Made by a program: the position numbers and the translations under genes
DNA from: Antilocapra americana
Lineage: Eukaryota > Chordata > Mammalia > Artiodactyla > Antilocapridae
Direction of reading: 5' to 3'
DNA length: 64,000 nt
NCBI GenBank assembly: GCA_007570785.1
Contig: ML662465.1
Coordinates: forward strand, 2,163,052-2,227,051
In this document: positions 1 through 9,932 of the stretch, one piece after another
How the letters are laid out: the number at the start of each line of letters is the position of its first letter
How positions within the stretch are numbered: the first letter of the stretch is position 1
Notes under the pieces: model-generated
The model's input: the letters and a program-made list of their open reading frames with translations, nothing else
The model's database searches: none
Told to the model about the DNA's origin: nothing

Positions 1-33
1 TCCTATTCCTCCGCCATCTTAGTTTCTCCTCCT
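1..33 (-). mobile_element. 5' tip of a ruminant L1 running off the left edge
   Basis: Read on the minus strand these bases give the A/G-rich leader with AAGATGGCGGAGGAATAG that starts ruminant L1 elements. The element's 5' end therefore lies near base 33 and its body extends left of the window. Because the true 5' end is present, the copy was not 5'-truncated and could be long. Only about 30 bases are visible, so the call is moderate. Confidence 0.5.
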
Positions 34-750
34 GAATACGTTTTTTAAGTCGACAGATTGAATGGTCTAACCCTCCAATCATGTGGTTGGTTCCCCTTAG
101 AAGTACTTTCCAAAAGTCATCTCATTAATATAAACTCAGATGTGGTCAAAAGGGGTTTGTTATCATTATCAGGATACCTTTATTGTTATCACCTAGGAAA
201 TCCCAAGGGCTTTAGGAGCTCTGTGCCAGGAACAGGGACAAAAGCCAAATATACATATTTCTTATTATAAATCATAATCACAATATCTCAGGACTCCTAA
301 TCATTTTGGATGGTACAAGGATGGCCTTTGAATTGCACTGAATTGTTCAACAGGAATAACATGTGTCTCAGCGGTGATTGTGAGGATTAAATGGGATGCA
401 TTTAATAACTTATTAAAGGCCCTTCAGAAGGGGACTCATTAAATAAATTGTGGTAATCCATAGCTGTTTAGAATTATGAGACAGATTTGCACATATTGTA
501 ATGGCATAGTCTCCAATAGATATTAAGGAGGAAAAGCAAGATGGGGAGAGTCTGGATGGCGTGTCTCCATCTGGAAGGGATAGCAGAAGCTGAGGGAGGT
601 ATTCATGTCTGCTTGTGTATTCTCGACCCTCCCTAGAAGGGATACCCCTGAGACTGTTTCAGTAGTCACCTGTGAGGATTGAAAATGAGGATGGGTGACT
701 GCATTAGATGGGGAAATTACCTTTTGACTCTGTGCCCTCTGATACTGCTT
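34..750. other. No gene; unique sequence with a weak MIR-like tract
   Basis: No coding exon is recognised. Around 316-470 a stretch with AGGATTAAATG followed by a CATTAAATAAA-like end resembles the 3' half of a MIR in plus orientation, heavily diverged. The rest shows nothing identifiable. Confidence 0.4.
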
Positions 751-911
751 TAGTTGTTCTGTGCTCAGTCATGCCCGACTCTTTGTGACCCCATGAACAG
801 TAACCCACCAGGTTCCTCCGTCCATGGGATTTCCCAGGCAAGAATACTAGAGTGGGTTGGCATTTCCTATTCTTCCTGATCCAGGGGTTGAACTCTCATC
901 TCCTAAGTCTC
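751..911 (-). mobile_element. Bov-tA SINE, 5'-truncated
   Basis: The Bov-A body is clear on the minus strand, with CGACTCTTTGTGACCCCATG, then CCATGGGAT and GCAAGAATACTAGAGTGGG. The tRNA-like head at the high-coordinate end is mostly lost after CTCCTAAGTCTC. Confidence 0.85.
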
Positions 912-1007
912 GTTACCATTTGTATCTCTTATTTATCCCTTTATTTGTGAATAGCAGAAAAAAAAAATAGGAAATTTGGATACCAAACCAGTTGCTTTTC
1001 CCTCCCA

Positions 1008-1100
1008 TAATTTAATTTTTTAATTTTTGGCTGTGCTGGATCTTCCTTGCTGTCCACTGGCTTTCTCTAGTTGTGGTGAGCGGGGGCTACTCTCTAGGAT
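1008..1100 (-). mobile_element. CHR-2-type SINE fragment
   Basis: The 3'-proximal part of a CHR-2 family tRNA SINE is recognised by GGCTGTGCTGGATCTTCC, then CTTTCTCTAGTTGTGGTGAG and GGGGGCTACTCTCTAG. Full copies of the same family occur at 22.3, 33.1, 35.0 and 58.1 kb. The tRNA head is absent. Confidence 0.75.
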
Positions 1101-2473
1101 CCTCAGGCATGGCTGACCCCATTCCTCATCAGGAAAACCTGAGTAATGGCATCACTTGCAGGGCTGTGAGTGAAAACACACAACAGAGCATCTGGCTGCC
1201 CATAGGTGTAGACAAGTCCTCTTTGCATCTGGATGTGGGCGGGCCCTAGCAGGAGAGGGCGTGCCCCCGAGGTGCAGACTTGCTGGGACTTCCATGCAGA
1301 CACATACAGTATGTTTCTTCTCCAGACATCCCGACCCAGGCAGATGTCTGGGTGAGATGGGCATGCTGGGGTTGGAGAAAGGAAGACTGAACTCGTGGAG
1401 GCTGCAGGAAGAGCAATCTTTGCTGAAGACTGTCTGTACCAGGGTGGGCGCTGGGGACCTGAATGAGTTTTTGAATAACTGAAACCCTTGTGAGCCCTTT
1501 GTGGCACCAAATGCCTAGAGAGACAGCCACGTGGATCTTGGAGGCAAAAGACTGAGACAATGGACAATCCCTTTGGGTGCTGGAGATCACAGCAACACAA
1601 CTCAATCTAGTCTGTCCCTCTTCCTTTGCCCCCACTCCTTTTTTTTCCTGGCCACAAATTCTGGGCCAGTTTCCTTTGGGTATGCAGTCAGGGTCTTGGG
1701 GATTTTGTGAAAACCCTGTAAGAACTTAGGGAGGCACATAGAGAGCCCTCAGAGAGTCAATATGACTTGGAGCTAGTCTTGGCCTTTTCCTGGACTCAGT
1801 GGTCAGAGTGGACCACGCTAGCTGGTTTTCTCCCTTCTGGTTCCCTCAAGCTCCATGACCTTCAGGCTCCTTCTAGATGCATGAGTGTGAATAATTTTCT
1901 AAATAGGGAAAACAGCATCCAAACATTATCTCCTTAATTGTGCAGACCTGACTGGGAAGAGCTCAGAGCAGAACCTCACTTAAGATGGACCCTATAGTTT
2001 TACTTGTTCTGAAGTTTCTGGAATTGGAGACAAGTTCAGTAAAGTCCACTCAGCCCCGCCCCACCTGCTAGCAGCTGCAGATAGAGTAAAACCTCAGTCT
2101 CACTCAGCAGGAACCATCTCATTTGCATGCATCAGAAACAATTTTTGTGAACTTAATTAATCACAGTTTACATGCTAATAACCCTTGAAATATTTTTATG
2201 GGTAAATAATGGATATTCCCTGCTGTGGAGGGAATCCGTTGGTTCCAGTGCTCACTTATAATTTATTTCTCATTGAGTGAGTAGAGCCTGAGAGTGATAC
2301 CTACCATCGTGATGGGGGAAACAGAAGTGTGATTTTTTGTTTCATGGATGAGGCCAGGAGAAGGTAGGATCTTCCCCAGTAGGTGCCTGGTGTCAAGATG
2401 GGGAAGCTGACGGGTCAATTTACTTTTAGGTTTCCTGGTTGTATATAACACCTTGACTATAATTCTGCTATAG
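1101..2473. other. No gene; contains a repeat-free regulatory-looking segment
   Basis: No transposon or exon is recognised. Overlapping open frames at 1103-1635 have no domain, signal peptide or exon-like ends. From about 1.86 to 2.30 kb the DNA is AT-rich and repeat-free, with ATTTGCAT at 2121-2128, AACAAT at 2138-2143 and TTAATTAATC at 2153-2162, which match POU, SOX and homeodomain sites. Confidence 0.4.
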
Positions 2474-2630
2474 TCATCACTATCATCACTACTGCCACCA
2501 CCACTACCAGTACACCCATCACCTCTTTAACCAGCTTTATCACCACCAGCACCGCCATCATCACCATTATCATCACCACTATCTTCACCATTATCACTCC
2601 CCAAGACACTTTTATCAATACCACACCACC
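2474..2630. repeat. ATC/ACC compound microsatellite, first part
   Basis: This is a degenerate run of CAT, CAC and ATC triplets on the plus strand (GAT/GGT on the other). It ends in CCACACCACCAGC, where a Bov-tA begins. The array resumes after the SINE, so this is one array in two pieces. The Asp/Gly-rich frames it creates on the minus strand are low-complexity artefacts. Confidence 0.9.
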
Positions 2631-2833
2631 AGCTTCCCTGGTGGGTAAAGAGTCTGTCCGCAATGCGAGAGACCCAGGTTCAATCCCTGGGTTGGGAAGA
2701 TCCCCTGGGGAAGGAAATGGCAACTCACTCTGGTACTCTTGCCTGGAAAATCCCATGGATGGAGGAGCCTGATAGGCTACAGTCCATGCTGTAGCAAATA
2801 GTCAGACACGACTGAGAGACTTCACTTTCACTT
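2631..2833 (+). mobile_element. Bov-tA SINE inside the triplet array
   Basis: The tRNA-like head reads CTTCCCTGGTGGGTAAAG with a B-box-like GGTTCAATCC. The Bov-A body follows, with GGAAATGGCAACTCACTC, then CCCATGGATGGAGGAGCCTG and GACACGACTGAGAGACTT. The flanks share CCACACC. The copy is near full length. Confidence 0.93.
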
Positions 2834-3115
2834 TTCCACACCGTCACATCACCACCTCCATTATCGCCATCGTCACTATCATCATCACCATCCCCACCAT
2901 TATCACCCCCATCACCACCACCACCATCACCTCCATCATCACCCCCATCATCACTACTACCACTACCCAAGCCAGTTTTATCATTACCACACCATCAGCT
3001 CTGTCACATCACCACCTCCATCATCTCCATCCTCACTCTCAGCATCGCCGTCACCACCCCATCATCACCGCAGCCTGCAGAACGACAGTCAGTATCAGCA
3101 TCATTACTGGCACAA
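2834..3115. repeat. ATC/ACC compound microsatellite, second part
   Basis: The triplet array continues after the SINE. The sequence around 2968-3030 repeats, with changes, the junction sequence around 2608-2630 plus 2836-2870 (CCAAG, TTTTATCA, ACCACACCA, TCACATCACCACCTCCAT). A longer repeat unit of roughly 155 bp is therefore laid over the triplets once the SINE is subtracted. Confidence 0.85.
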
Positions 3116-3630
3116 GCACCGCATCCCAACCTTCATTACCTTTCTGTACCCGGGGGATGTGATTCCCTCTCATCCTTGGATACGGCTTCTCCCTCTTTCC
3201 CTCGCCACACATCCTCACCTTTCTACATCTAATCAATCACTAAATCTGATCGATTCTGCCTCCTGCATATCTTTTCAGATTAAGTTCTCATCTTCCCTTA
3301 TATTTCTTCAGTCTAGGTCTTCATAATTTCTCAGCTGATCTCCTGCAAAACTGGTCTCCCTGTTTCTCTCCAACATAGTGCTAGAGCATCCTTCTAATCT
3401 GGAAATTTGACTTCTGTGATTAAAACTTTTTCTTCTTGCCTCATGGTCATCAGTGATATTCCAAATCGACTACTGATATATATAAAAACAATATACATTA
3501 TTTTTATGGAAGACATTATATGGGCCCCACATTGACTTAAAAATTTTTTATGTTACTTAGTTATTTACAAACAAAACTAAGTTTGATCTCATTCCCTAAA
3601 TGCTATCTTCATTGACTCTAAAATGCACTG
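3116..3630. other. No gene or repeat recognised
   Basis: This is AT-rich non-coding sequence. It has no ORF of interest, no clear transposon and no structured RNA. Confidence 0.4.
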
Positions 3631-3905
3631 AAGTGGGATGAACTGGGAGATTGGGGTTGACATATACGCACTATTGATAATATATATAAGGTGGATAACT
3701 GATGAGAACCTACTGTATAGCTCAGGGAACTCTACTCAGTGCTCCGTGGGTAACCTAAATGGGAAGGAAATCCAAAAGATAGGGGGTATATGTATGCGTA
3801 CAGCTGATTCACTTTGCTGTACAGTAGGAACTAACACAACATTGTAAAGCAACTATTCTCCAATATATTTGCTATATATATATATATACTATACTCCAAA
3901 AATTA
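3631..3905 (+). mobile_element. Ruminant L1 3' end
   Basis: This matches the familiar L1 3' UTR text in plus orientation, with ACTGATGAGAACCTACTGTA, then CTCAGGGAACTCTACTCAGT, GATTCACTTTGCTGTACAG and AACACAACATTGTAAAGCAA. An AT-rich tail closes it, including a short (TA)n near 3870-3888. Confidence 0.85.
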
Positions 3906-4660
3906 ATTTAAAAAGTAAAATGCACAAAGATGCGTTATTAGTTTTTGTAGCAGTAACAGGGGAAAATGCTGTAAATTGTAATTGTAAGAGGCTCTAAATT
4001 TTGAGATGCATCCCAATTTTAGAGTAGTTTTAGAATCAATGACAAAGTTCGCAAATGGCTGTAAGACTAAAGAAAATCAGAAACTAAGAGCAAATGAAAG
4101 TGATAAAATTCAAATTAGTATATTTACATCATAAAATAGATGATGTTTTGGTGAAACCAAACTGCCACTTACTAAACCTAGCAAAGGTTCTTTTGAGTTT
4201 AGCTGCCTTTACTATTTGGTGTGGAGACTCAATTCTTCTATCCTTTTCTCTCTGAGAACCTTTAATTGTCATGGCAAGCCATCCATTGGCCTTTATCTGT
4301 TACAAGCACATCATTTCTGTATCAGGTCTATTTATGTTCTTTTCCCTTAGTCTTGGGACAATTAAAACATTGTAACTAGACCTCAAAGTGATCACAGACA
4401 AAAACATCACCTGGTCACTGACATCCCATGCTGGTTGTCAAGGAGATGATCAGAACCTGCTAGTGTTTGGTGAACACACCAACATTTTACAGCTTCTTGC
4501 TGAGCACTTATAAATCCCTAAGTGTAAATCAGCAAGCTCTCAGGGACCCTTTAATGAAAGTTTTGGACACTGATCCTTAAGATAAAAATCCCAATTTCTA
4601 GCAGGATCTAGCACTGCCTCATTTCTGGCCCCTGTTCCTTTCTTCACTGCAGCCTTCACT
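3906..4660. other. No gene recognised
   Basis: This non-coding sequence shows no confident repeat. No start or splice context supports any of the short ORFs. Confidence 0.4.
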
Positions 4661-4870
4661 AGCTCCTTGCCATTCCTGGACTCCACACCCTCTCATATCC
4701 TTGGATCTTTGCTTATGCTGTTCCCATCATCTGGAATGTGTTTCTCCCCCTGTCCACATGGGAAACTGTTCCACACTCTTGGCATCCCCATCAGCAGCAC
4801 AGTGAAGACTTACTTGATGTCTGCAGGGGAATCTAGTCCCTCTGTAGTCACAGCATCAATTGTGCATCAT
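4661..4870 (+). mobile_element. L2 LINE 3' fragment
   Basis: It carries the L2 3' pattern in plus orientation: a CCTTTGC-like TCTTTGCTTATGCTGTTCCC, then CTGGAATGTGTTTCTCCCCC, then GTGAAGACTTACTTGATGTC. It is diverged and partial. Confidence 0.6.
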
Positions 4871-5009
4871 TTTACATTTGTTCATTTACATGCTTGAGAA
4901 TGATGACTTTATCTTGGTAATGGTTAGTACAGGTTAGGAGTTGACTCTGTTTAACAAAGAACCTGCCTTTTTCCTTCATGACAAAATCTCTAAATGCTTA
5001 CACTCAGAT

Positions 5010-5135
5010 GCCTCCTCCTCTTTCTCCTCCTCTTCTGCCACTTTGCCATTCCCCACTCTTCTCCCTTCCTCTTAATTCCTTCCTGTCCTTTCTCTTCCAC
5101 TTTCCCCCTTTCTCTCCTCTCTTTCCAGGTTCTCT
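5010..5135. repeat. Polypyrimidine tract
   Basis: The plus strand is almost pure C/T (CTCCTCCTCTTTCTCC onward) and the minus strand is the matching purine run. The Lys/Glu/Arg-rich and Pro/Leu/Ser-rich frames here are composition artefacts. Confidence 0.8.
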
Positions 5136-5454
5136 GCCAATTCTCACAGACTCCAACTGTCTGTGTCTCTCTCTTTACCTTAGAAATCACCTGGCATCAC
5201 ACTGTTAGCCTGAACATCTCTCTTCTTGGATACACCCAGCTAACAGAGCTTGGGGGGTACCTTAGTGGGCCCAGGGTTGTGCACAGACTTGGTATCTTAT
5301 GGAAGCAAGGGCATCCCAGTGATGTCTCAGGAGTTGGGGTGGAGATGAGGCTGTGCCAGCCCTGGTGAGTGAGGAGCTCTGTTCCTGGAGAATTTCTAGG
5401 TTTCCTCTCGTGCTGAATCTCACCAGAGACCCAATCTGGTAAAGTAATGCAGGG
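5136..5454. other. No gene recognised
   Basis: Short non-coding stretch between the pyrimidine tract and a MIR. Nothing is identifiable. Confidence 0.4.
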
Positions 5455-5612
5455 AAAGGTACCTCACCTTTCTGAGTCTCCACTTTCCATTACTAAAATG
5501 GAGCTGAGATAATATAATGGTCTCACCGGACTGTGGGGAAGATGAAATGGGCTAACAGGGGGGAAGTTCTGAGCACAGGGCCAGGCAATATAAGTGCCTG
5601 ATAAACACATGT
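5455..5612 (+). mobile_element. MIR SINE relic
   Basis: Plus-orientation MIR is indicated by CACCTTTCTGAGTCTCCACTT, ACTAAAATGGAGCTGAGATAAT and a distal GCCAGGCAATATAAGTGCC, which correspond to the core and the LINE-like 3' end. Confidence 0.65.
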
Positions 5613-5639
5613 TTCCTAGCTCCTTTTGCCCTCTCCCTT

Positions 5640-5960
5640 CAAAACCAGAAAGACTTCTGTTAGTGAAAGCACTAGAGTGGAAAGTAAGACGTCTGGACTT
5701 AGTCCATGATGTGACTTTGGGCATCTCTTCTCATCTTTCTGAACTCTTGATGGACAGGGAAGCCTGGCGCGCTGCAGGCCATGAGGTCGCAAAGAGTCAC
5801 ACATGACTGAGCGACTGAACTGAACTGAATGTGAGGATGAATGGTAGTAAGGCTACTTACCTCACAGAATTTCTGAAAGGATTAAAGAAAATGAGGTAGT
5901 ATTGAGTGAAAGATGACCATGGTACCTGGCCAACAATGACAATAATAGCCTTTACTATGT
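5640..5960 (+). mobile_element. Second MIR, interrupted by Bov-A
   Basis: The left part (GTGACTTTGGGCATCTCTTC) and right part (TACTTACCTCACAG, AAAGGATTAAAGAAAATGAG, CTTTACTATGTACC) are successive parts of one plus-strand MIR. They are separated by the Bov-A piece at 5748-5830. Confidence 0.65.
5748..5830 (+). mobile_element. Bov-A/BovB 3'-end fragment
   Basis: GATGGACAGGGAAGCCTGGC, then GTCGCAAAGAGTCACACATG and GACTGAGCGACTGAACTGAA form the shared Bov-A/BovB 3' tail in plus orientation. Confidence 0.9.
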
Positions 5961-5971
5961 ACCAGGAAGGG

Positions 5972-6182
5972 CCTCCTTAGTGGCTCAATGGTAAAGAATC
6001 TGCCTGCCAAGCAGGAGATGAGGGCTTGATCCCTGTGTCAGGAAGATCCCCTGGAGAAGGAAATGGCAACCCACTTCAGTATTCTTGTCTGGGAAATCCC
6101 ATGGACAGAGGAGCCTGGTGGGGCTACAGTCCACGGGGTCACAAGAGTCAGACACGACAGAGCAACTGAACAACAGAAAACA
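5972..6182 (+). mobile_element. Bov-tA SINE with target-site duplication
   Basis: This is a complete copy from the tRNA-like head (GTGGCTCAATGGTAAAGAAT) to the Bov-A tail (GAGCAACTGAACAACAG). It is flanked by a perfect 12-bp duplication, TACCAGGAAGGG, at 5960-5971 and 6183-6194, which fixes both ends and shows insertion by LINE-type target-primed reverse transcription. Confidence 0.95.
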
Positions 6183-6194
6183 TACCAGGAAGGG

Positions 6195-6770
6195 TCACTT
6201 AGATTTAGCCTCCTATCTATTTCTTGTGCCATCTGCAAGAGCTTTCCACCTCCGTGGAGGCATAAATGAATGCTTGCATCTTTCTGGTCAATTATTTCAA
6301 CAATCACCTGCCGTATTGGTAGGTCATTTACCACTGTTCTCTTAAGGTTCTTTCCTGGCCCCCAGCTCTCCCTTGCATGCTGTCTGAACCTCAAATAATT
6401 TCTTAGTTCACAAGGGAATTTGTCTTCCTCCAGCTCATTCATAGCAAGAGCAGGAATCTGGTTGGTTCACTGCTGCAGCTGCTTTTTCTTATCAAAGGGG
6501 TCGCTGTTAAAGCCATATTCTGCACAGTCTTGGGGATGGTTTGTTCTGTGGTTACCATGGGTTTAGTTTCTGGGTATCTGACTCCTTCATTGCTATGCTT
6601 GGCTAAGAGTTACACATACTTGGCCCCATGGTTACAGCTCTATGGTCTACTTAGTTGCTTCACATATACAGTCACTCTTTGGGTAAAAGATGGACCCACA
6701 GTCACTGGTTTGGAGTCAGTTCATAACTATTATATCTTGCTTCCCCTCTGACCTAATTATTAGATGATTG
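6195..6770. other. No gene recognised
   Basis: Non-coding sequence without an identifiable repeat. The longest frames here extend from the neighbouring SINE and are not genes. Confidence 0.4.
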
Positions 6771-6781
6771 GCAATTATTTG

Positions 6782-7007
6782 GAGAAAAGCCAACTCATTG
6801 GAAAAGACCCTGATGCTGGGAAAGATTGAGGGAGAAAGGAGAAGGGGGTGACAGAGGACGAGGAGGTTGGATGGTATCACTGACCCATGGACATGAGTTT
6901 GGGTGAACTCCAGGAGATAGTGAAGGATAGGGAAGCCTGGCATGCTATAGTCCATGGGGTCTCAGAGAGATGGACACAACTTAGCGACTGAACAATAACA
7001 ACAACAA
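6782..7007 (+). mobile_element. Bov-A2/BovB 3'-end insertion
   Basis: CATTGGAAAAGACCCTGATG and GCTGGGAAAGATTGAGGG start the BovB 3' region. It ends with GGACACAACTTAGCGACTGA and an (ACA)n tail. An 11-bp duplication, GCAATTATTTG, flanks it at 6771-6781 and 7008-7018, so it is an independent 5'-truncated insertion. Confidence 0.93.
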
Positions 7008-7181
7008 GCAATTATTTGACTCATTTAAGCCTCAAAGCTATTGTTACATATTGAAGGTAATCCACTTTAAGGGCAACTTGCTTTGTACCTGTCCTTATGC
7101 TGCAGGCTACCCTTAGTGATCACAAAAAGCCATCTGTTCCAGTCATGCTATCTATAATTGACAGCTTCTTTAAGTAAAGTT

Positions 7182-7376
7182 GGGGCTTCTCTTGTGACTC
7201 AGCTGGTAAAGAATCTGCCTGCAATGCAGGAGGCTTGGGTTTGATCTCAGGGTTAGGAAGATCCTCTGGAGAAGGGAAAGGCTACACACTCCAGTATTCT
7301 GGCATGGAGAATTCCATGGACTGATTAGCCCATGGGGTTGAAAGAGTTGGACGTGACTGAGCAACTTTCACTCACT
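7182..7376 (+). mobile_element. Bov-tA SINE
   Basis: The head is GGGGCTTCTCTTGTGACTCAG and the body includes GAATTCCATGGACTGATTAG and GAGCAACTTTCACTCA. The flanks TTAAGTAAAGT and TTAAATAAAAC are an imperfect target duplication. Confidence 0.92.
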
Positions 7377-7569
7377 TAAATAAAACTGAAGGAAGAAACC
7401 AGAGGTATGATGTTCTTCAGGACGGTTCTGTTATTCTCCTGATGGTGAAGTGTAGATTACCCTCTTCAGTGCTCACATATCTCTAAACATGGTCCAGAAA
7501 TGATGTAGGAAGAGTGCAGGGCTTAGAAACAGACAGAAATCATTCATATCTGTGATAGAAATCAGCTGC

Positions 7570-8040
7570 CTTTGCTTGTCCAGACTCTCACTGCTTCTTC
7601 AACTCTCACAGGACCCCAATTTCCTTTTCAGGAGTCACCCTTCCCTCCCCACTCTCAAGTGGTCCAAGTGGTTTGGGCAAGACTGGTCCTTCCTCTGTTC
7701 TCAAGAGGTGGGAATCTGACCCAGGCCTGGCCAATCACAGCACTGAAACTCCCCAGCTACCATGACTGGTTCGAGGATCAGCACGTGACCCAGGGAGGAC
7801 CAGTGAAAGCATGACCTGAGATTTTTGCTAGAACTGTGGGAAGAGAAGCACAGTCTCTGAGAAAGCTAGGCCGATAGGAGGCAAGCATGAAGCTGTTGGG
7901 ATACTGTCTTTGCCACTGGGTAAAGAAAGTCTAACTGAAAATGAAGTCAGCTCTGCGGGGAACAGAGGCAAAAGTTGAGATGAAGAGATTCTTGAAGACT
8001 TTGAGCACCTAGATCCAGCTGCATCTGAAGCTAACCCTTG
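7570..8040 (+). mobile_element. Old dispersed repeat, family not named
   Basis: GACCCAGGCCTGGCCAATCA, then TTTTTGCTAGAACTGTGGGAAGAG (split) and GAGCACCTAGATCCAGCTGC follow the order of a widespread ancient mammalian repeat that I recognise but cannot name with certainty. LTR/MaLR-type is likely. Related text with CCAATCA/GATTGG occurs near 13.9, 29.1, 42.5 and 58.9 kb. Confidence 0.45.
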
Positions 8041-8221
8041 CTGTTCACTCGCTCAGTCATGTCTGACTCTTTGCGACCCCATGGACTGAGGCGCACTGGG
8101 CTTCCCTGTCCTTCAGCATTTCCTGGAGTTTGCTCAAAGTCATGTCCATTGAATCGGTGTTGCCATCCAACCATCTCAACTTCTGTCATCCCCTTCTCCT
8201 CCTGCCTTCATACTGATGTCC
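8041..8221 (-). mobile_element. Bov-A2/BovB 3'-end fragment
   Basis: On the minus strand it carries the BovB 3' end, recognised from TCAGTCATGTCTGACTCTTT, then GTCCATTGAATCGGTG and GCCATCCAACCATCTCAAC. Confidence 0.9.
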
Positions 8222-9007
8222 TTTTTTGAACCAGAACATACCCATTTTCTAGTTAGGTCCTTTTGTGCTGGGCTGAGTTTCCATCACTTCTCATGGTATA
8301 GTTTACTAATTTATCTCCTGAGAACCGATGTAAGAGTGTTCTCATTAAAGAAAGATATTACCCCAAAAGACAGACAGGCAGATAGATGATTTTTCATAAT
8401 TAGAAATGTCTTTCCACCTCTTTACAGAATGGAGCCACCCTGTCCCTCCTTGTTGGTTGCTTTATTTGTGCTTGATGCAGCCAAGGCAGGGTGCCAGTTC
8501 CAGACAGGCTGCAAATATTACAAAATGTCTGGGGAAAACGGCATTGTTCCCAATTTATGTTTTTGCTTCCCCTCCTGTCTCCTGCCTTTTCGCTTTTATT
8601 TAAAGCTGTGTTCAATGTTGTAATTACTTTTTAAATTGGTAACGTCTGTGTCTTGGGCACGTGGCTTCCTTCCATTGCCGGGCTTGATGCTGTAAACAAA
8701 CCCTGGCACTTTGGCTGGGAGGCTCCTGCTGAAATATTGCCCTAAATAAATAAAAGGCAAATTAGATATTGGAAAATAACTTTAAATTACATTTGAATTC
8801 TTCGGGAATTACATCTTATATCTGCATTTGGGGCAAATGAATTCACCATGAATAATATGTCTGGAGTGAGTGCCAAGGGCGTATAGCTGTGTGGGGCGCT
8901 GGGAGGAGGGAGAAGAGGATTAGGTCTTTCTGAGGATAGAGAGGCTTAAAACAGATGGAGCTTCTTAAGGGATGGTGATGGCAATGGGTGTGTGAGTGTG
9001 TGTGTAG
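8222..9007. other. No gene; repeat-free AT-rich segment
   Basis: No exon or transposon is seen. From about 8.40 to 8.85 kb the sequence is AT-rich with motif-like elements, including GTAAACA (forkhead-like), AATTACTTTTTAAATTGG and TAAATTACATTTGAATTC. It looks like possible conserved regulatory DNA, but nothing in the window proves function. Confidence 0.35.
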
Positions 9008-9214
9008 GTTATGTCGCTTCAGTCGTGTCCGACTTGGTAATCCTATGACTGTAACCCACCAGATTCCTCTGTCCATGGGATTCTCCAGGCAAGAATACTG
9101 GAGTGGGTTGCCATTTCCTTCTCCAGGGGAACTTCCCAATCCAGGGATCGAAAATCTCTTATGTCTCCTGTGTTGGAAGGCAGATTATTTTCCACTAGTG
9201 CCACCTGGAAGCCC
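9008..9214 (-). mobile_element. Bov-tA SINE
   Basis: Minus-strand copy with Bov-A body GTGTCCGACTTGG, then GGATTCTCCAGGCAAGAATA and CCAGGGATCGAAAATC. The tRNA-like head lies at the high end (CACTAGTGCCACCTGGAAGC). Confidence 0.9.
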
Positions 9215-9306
9215 ACATGTGTGTATACATCCTAGGGACCTTGGATATACTTGCTGGATCTTCCAGAGAGAATGAAACTCCTCTGAAAGAAAGTTACCAG
9301 GTTGAT

Positions 9307-9549
9307 TGTTGTTGTTTAGTCATTAAGTCTTTTCATACTGTTCATGGGGTTCTCAAGGCAAGAATGCTGAAGTGGTTTGCCATTTCCTTTTTTAGTGGAC
9401 CATGTTTTGTCTCCACCAAGACTCGCCCATCTTGGGTGGCCCTACACAGCATGGCTCATAGCTTCATTGAGTTAGACAAGGTTGTGATCCATGTGATCAG
9501 TTTGGTTAGTTTTCTGTGATTGTGGTTTTCATTCTGTCTGCCCTCTGAT
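9307..9549 (-). mobile_element. BovB 5'-region segment ending in a Bov-A-like tail
   Basis: Read on the minus strand this is a piece of the BovB 5' leader (CAACCTTGTCTAACTCAATG, GAGCCATGCTGTGTAGGG, GGCAAACCACTTCAGC). It ends in a Bov-A-style tail with ATGACTAAACAACAACAA. It sits beyond the BovB 3' end, head to tail. It forms the low-coordinate end of a block bounded by ACCAGGTTGAT at 9296-9306 and 11937-11947. Confidence 0.75.
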
Positions 9550-9704
9550 CAGTTCAGTTCTGTTCAGTCACTCAGTCATGTCTGACTCTTTGCAACCCCA
9601 TGAATCGCAGCACACCAGGCCTCCCTGTCCATCACCAACTCCCAGAGTCCACCCAAACCCATGTCCATTGAGTTGGTGATGCCATCCAGCCATCTCATCC
9701 TCTG

Positions 9705-9893
9705 TCATCCCCTTCTCCTCCTGCCCCCAATCCTTCCCAGCATCAGGGTCTTTTCCATTAAGTCAGCTCTTTGCATGAGGTGGCCAAAGTATTGGAGTTT
9801 CAGTTTCAACATCAGTCCTTCCAATGAACACCCAGGACTGATCTCCTTTAGGATGGACTGGTTGGATCTCCTTGCAGTCCAAGGGACTCTCAA
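9705..9893 (-). pseudogene. BovB ORF C-terminal region, frame 4
   Basis: This 62-codon frame encodes the conserved BovB C-terminal segment (RVPWTARRSNQSILKEISPG, then KLQYFGHLMQRADLMEKTL, ending GGRRRRG). It is out of frame with the RT palm fragment upstream, so it is a relic. The same peptide recurs in the BovB copy near 50.0 kb. Confidence 0.9.
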
Positions 9894-9932
9894 GAGTCTT
9901 CTCGAACACCACAGTTCAAAAGCATCAATTCT

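Noticed and set aside
2457..2970. Minus-strand Asp/Gly- and Val/Met-rich ORFs
   Set aside because: Direct translation of the ATC/ACC microsatellite and its SINE.
4978..5368. ORFs on both strands over the pyrimidine tract
   Set aside because: Low-complexity composition keeps both strands free of stops.
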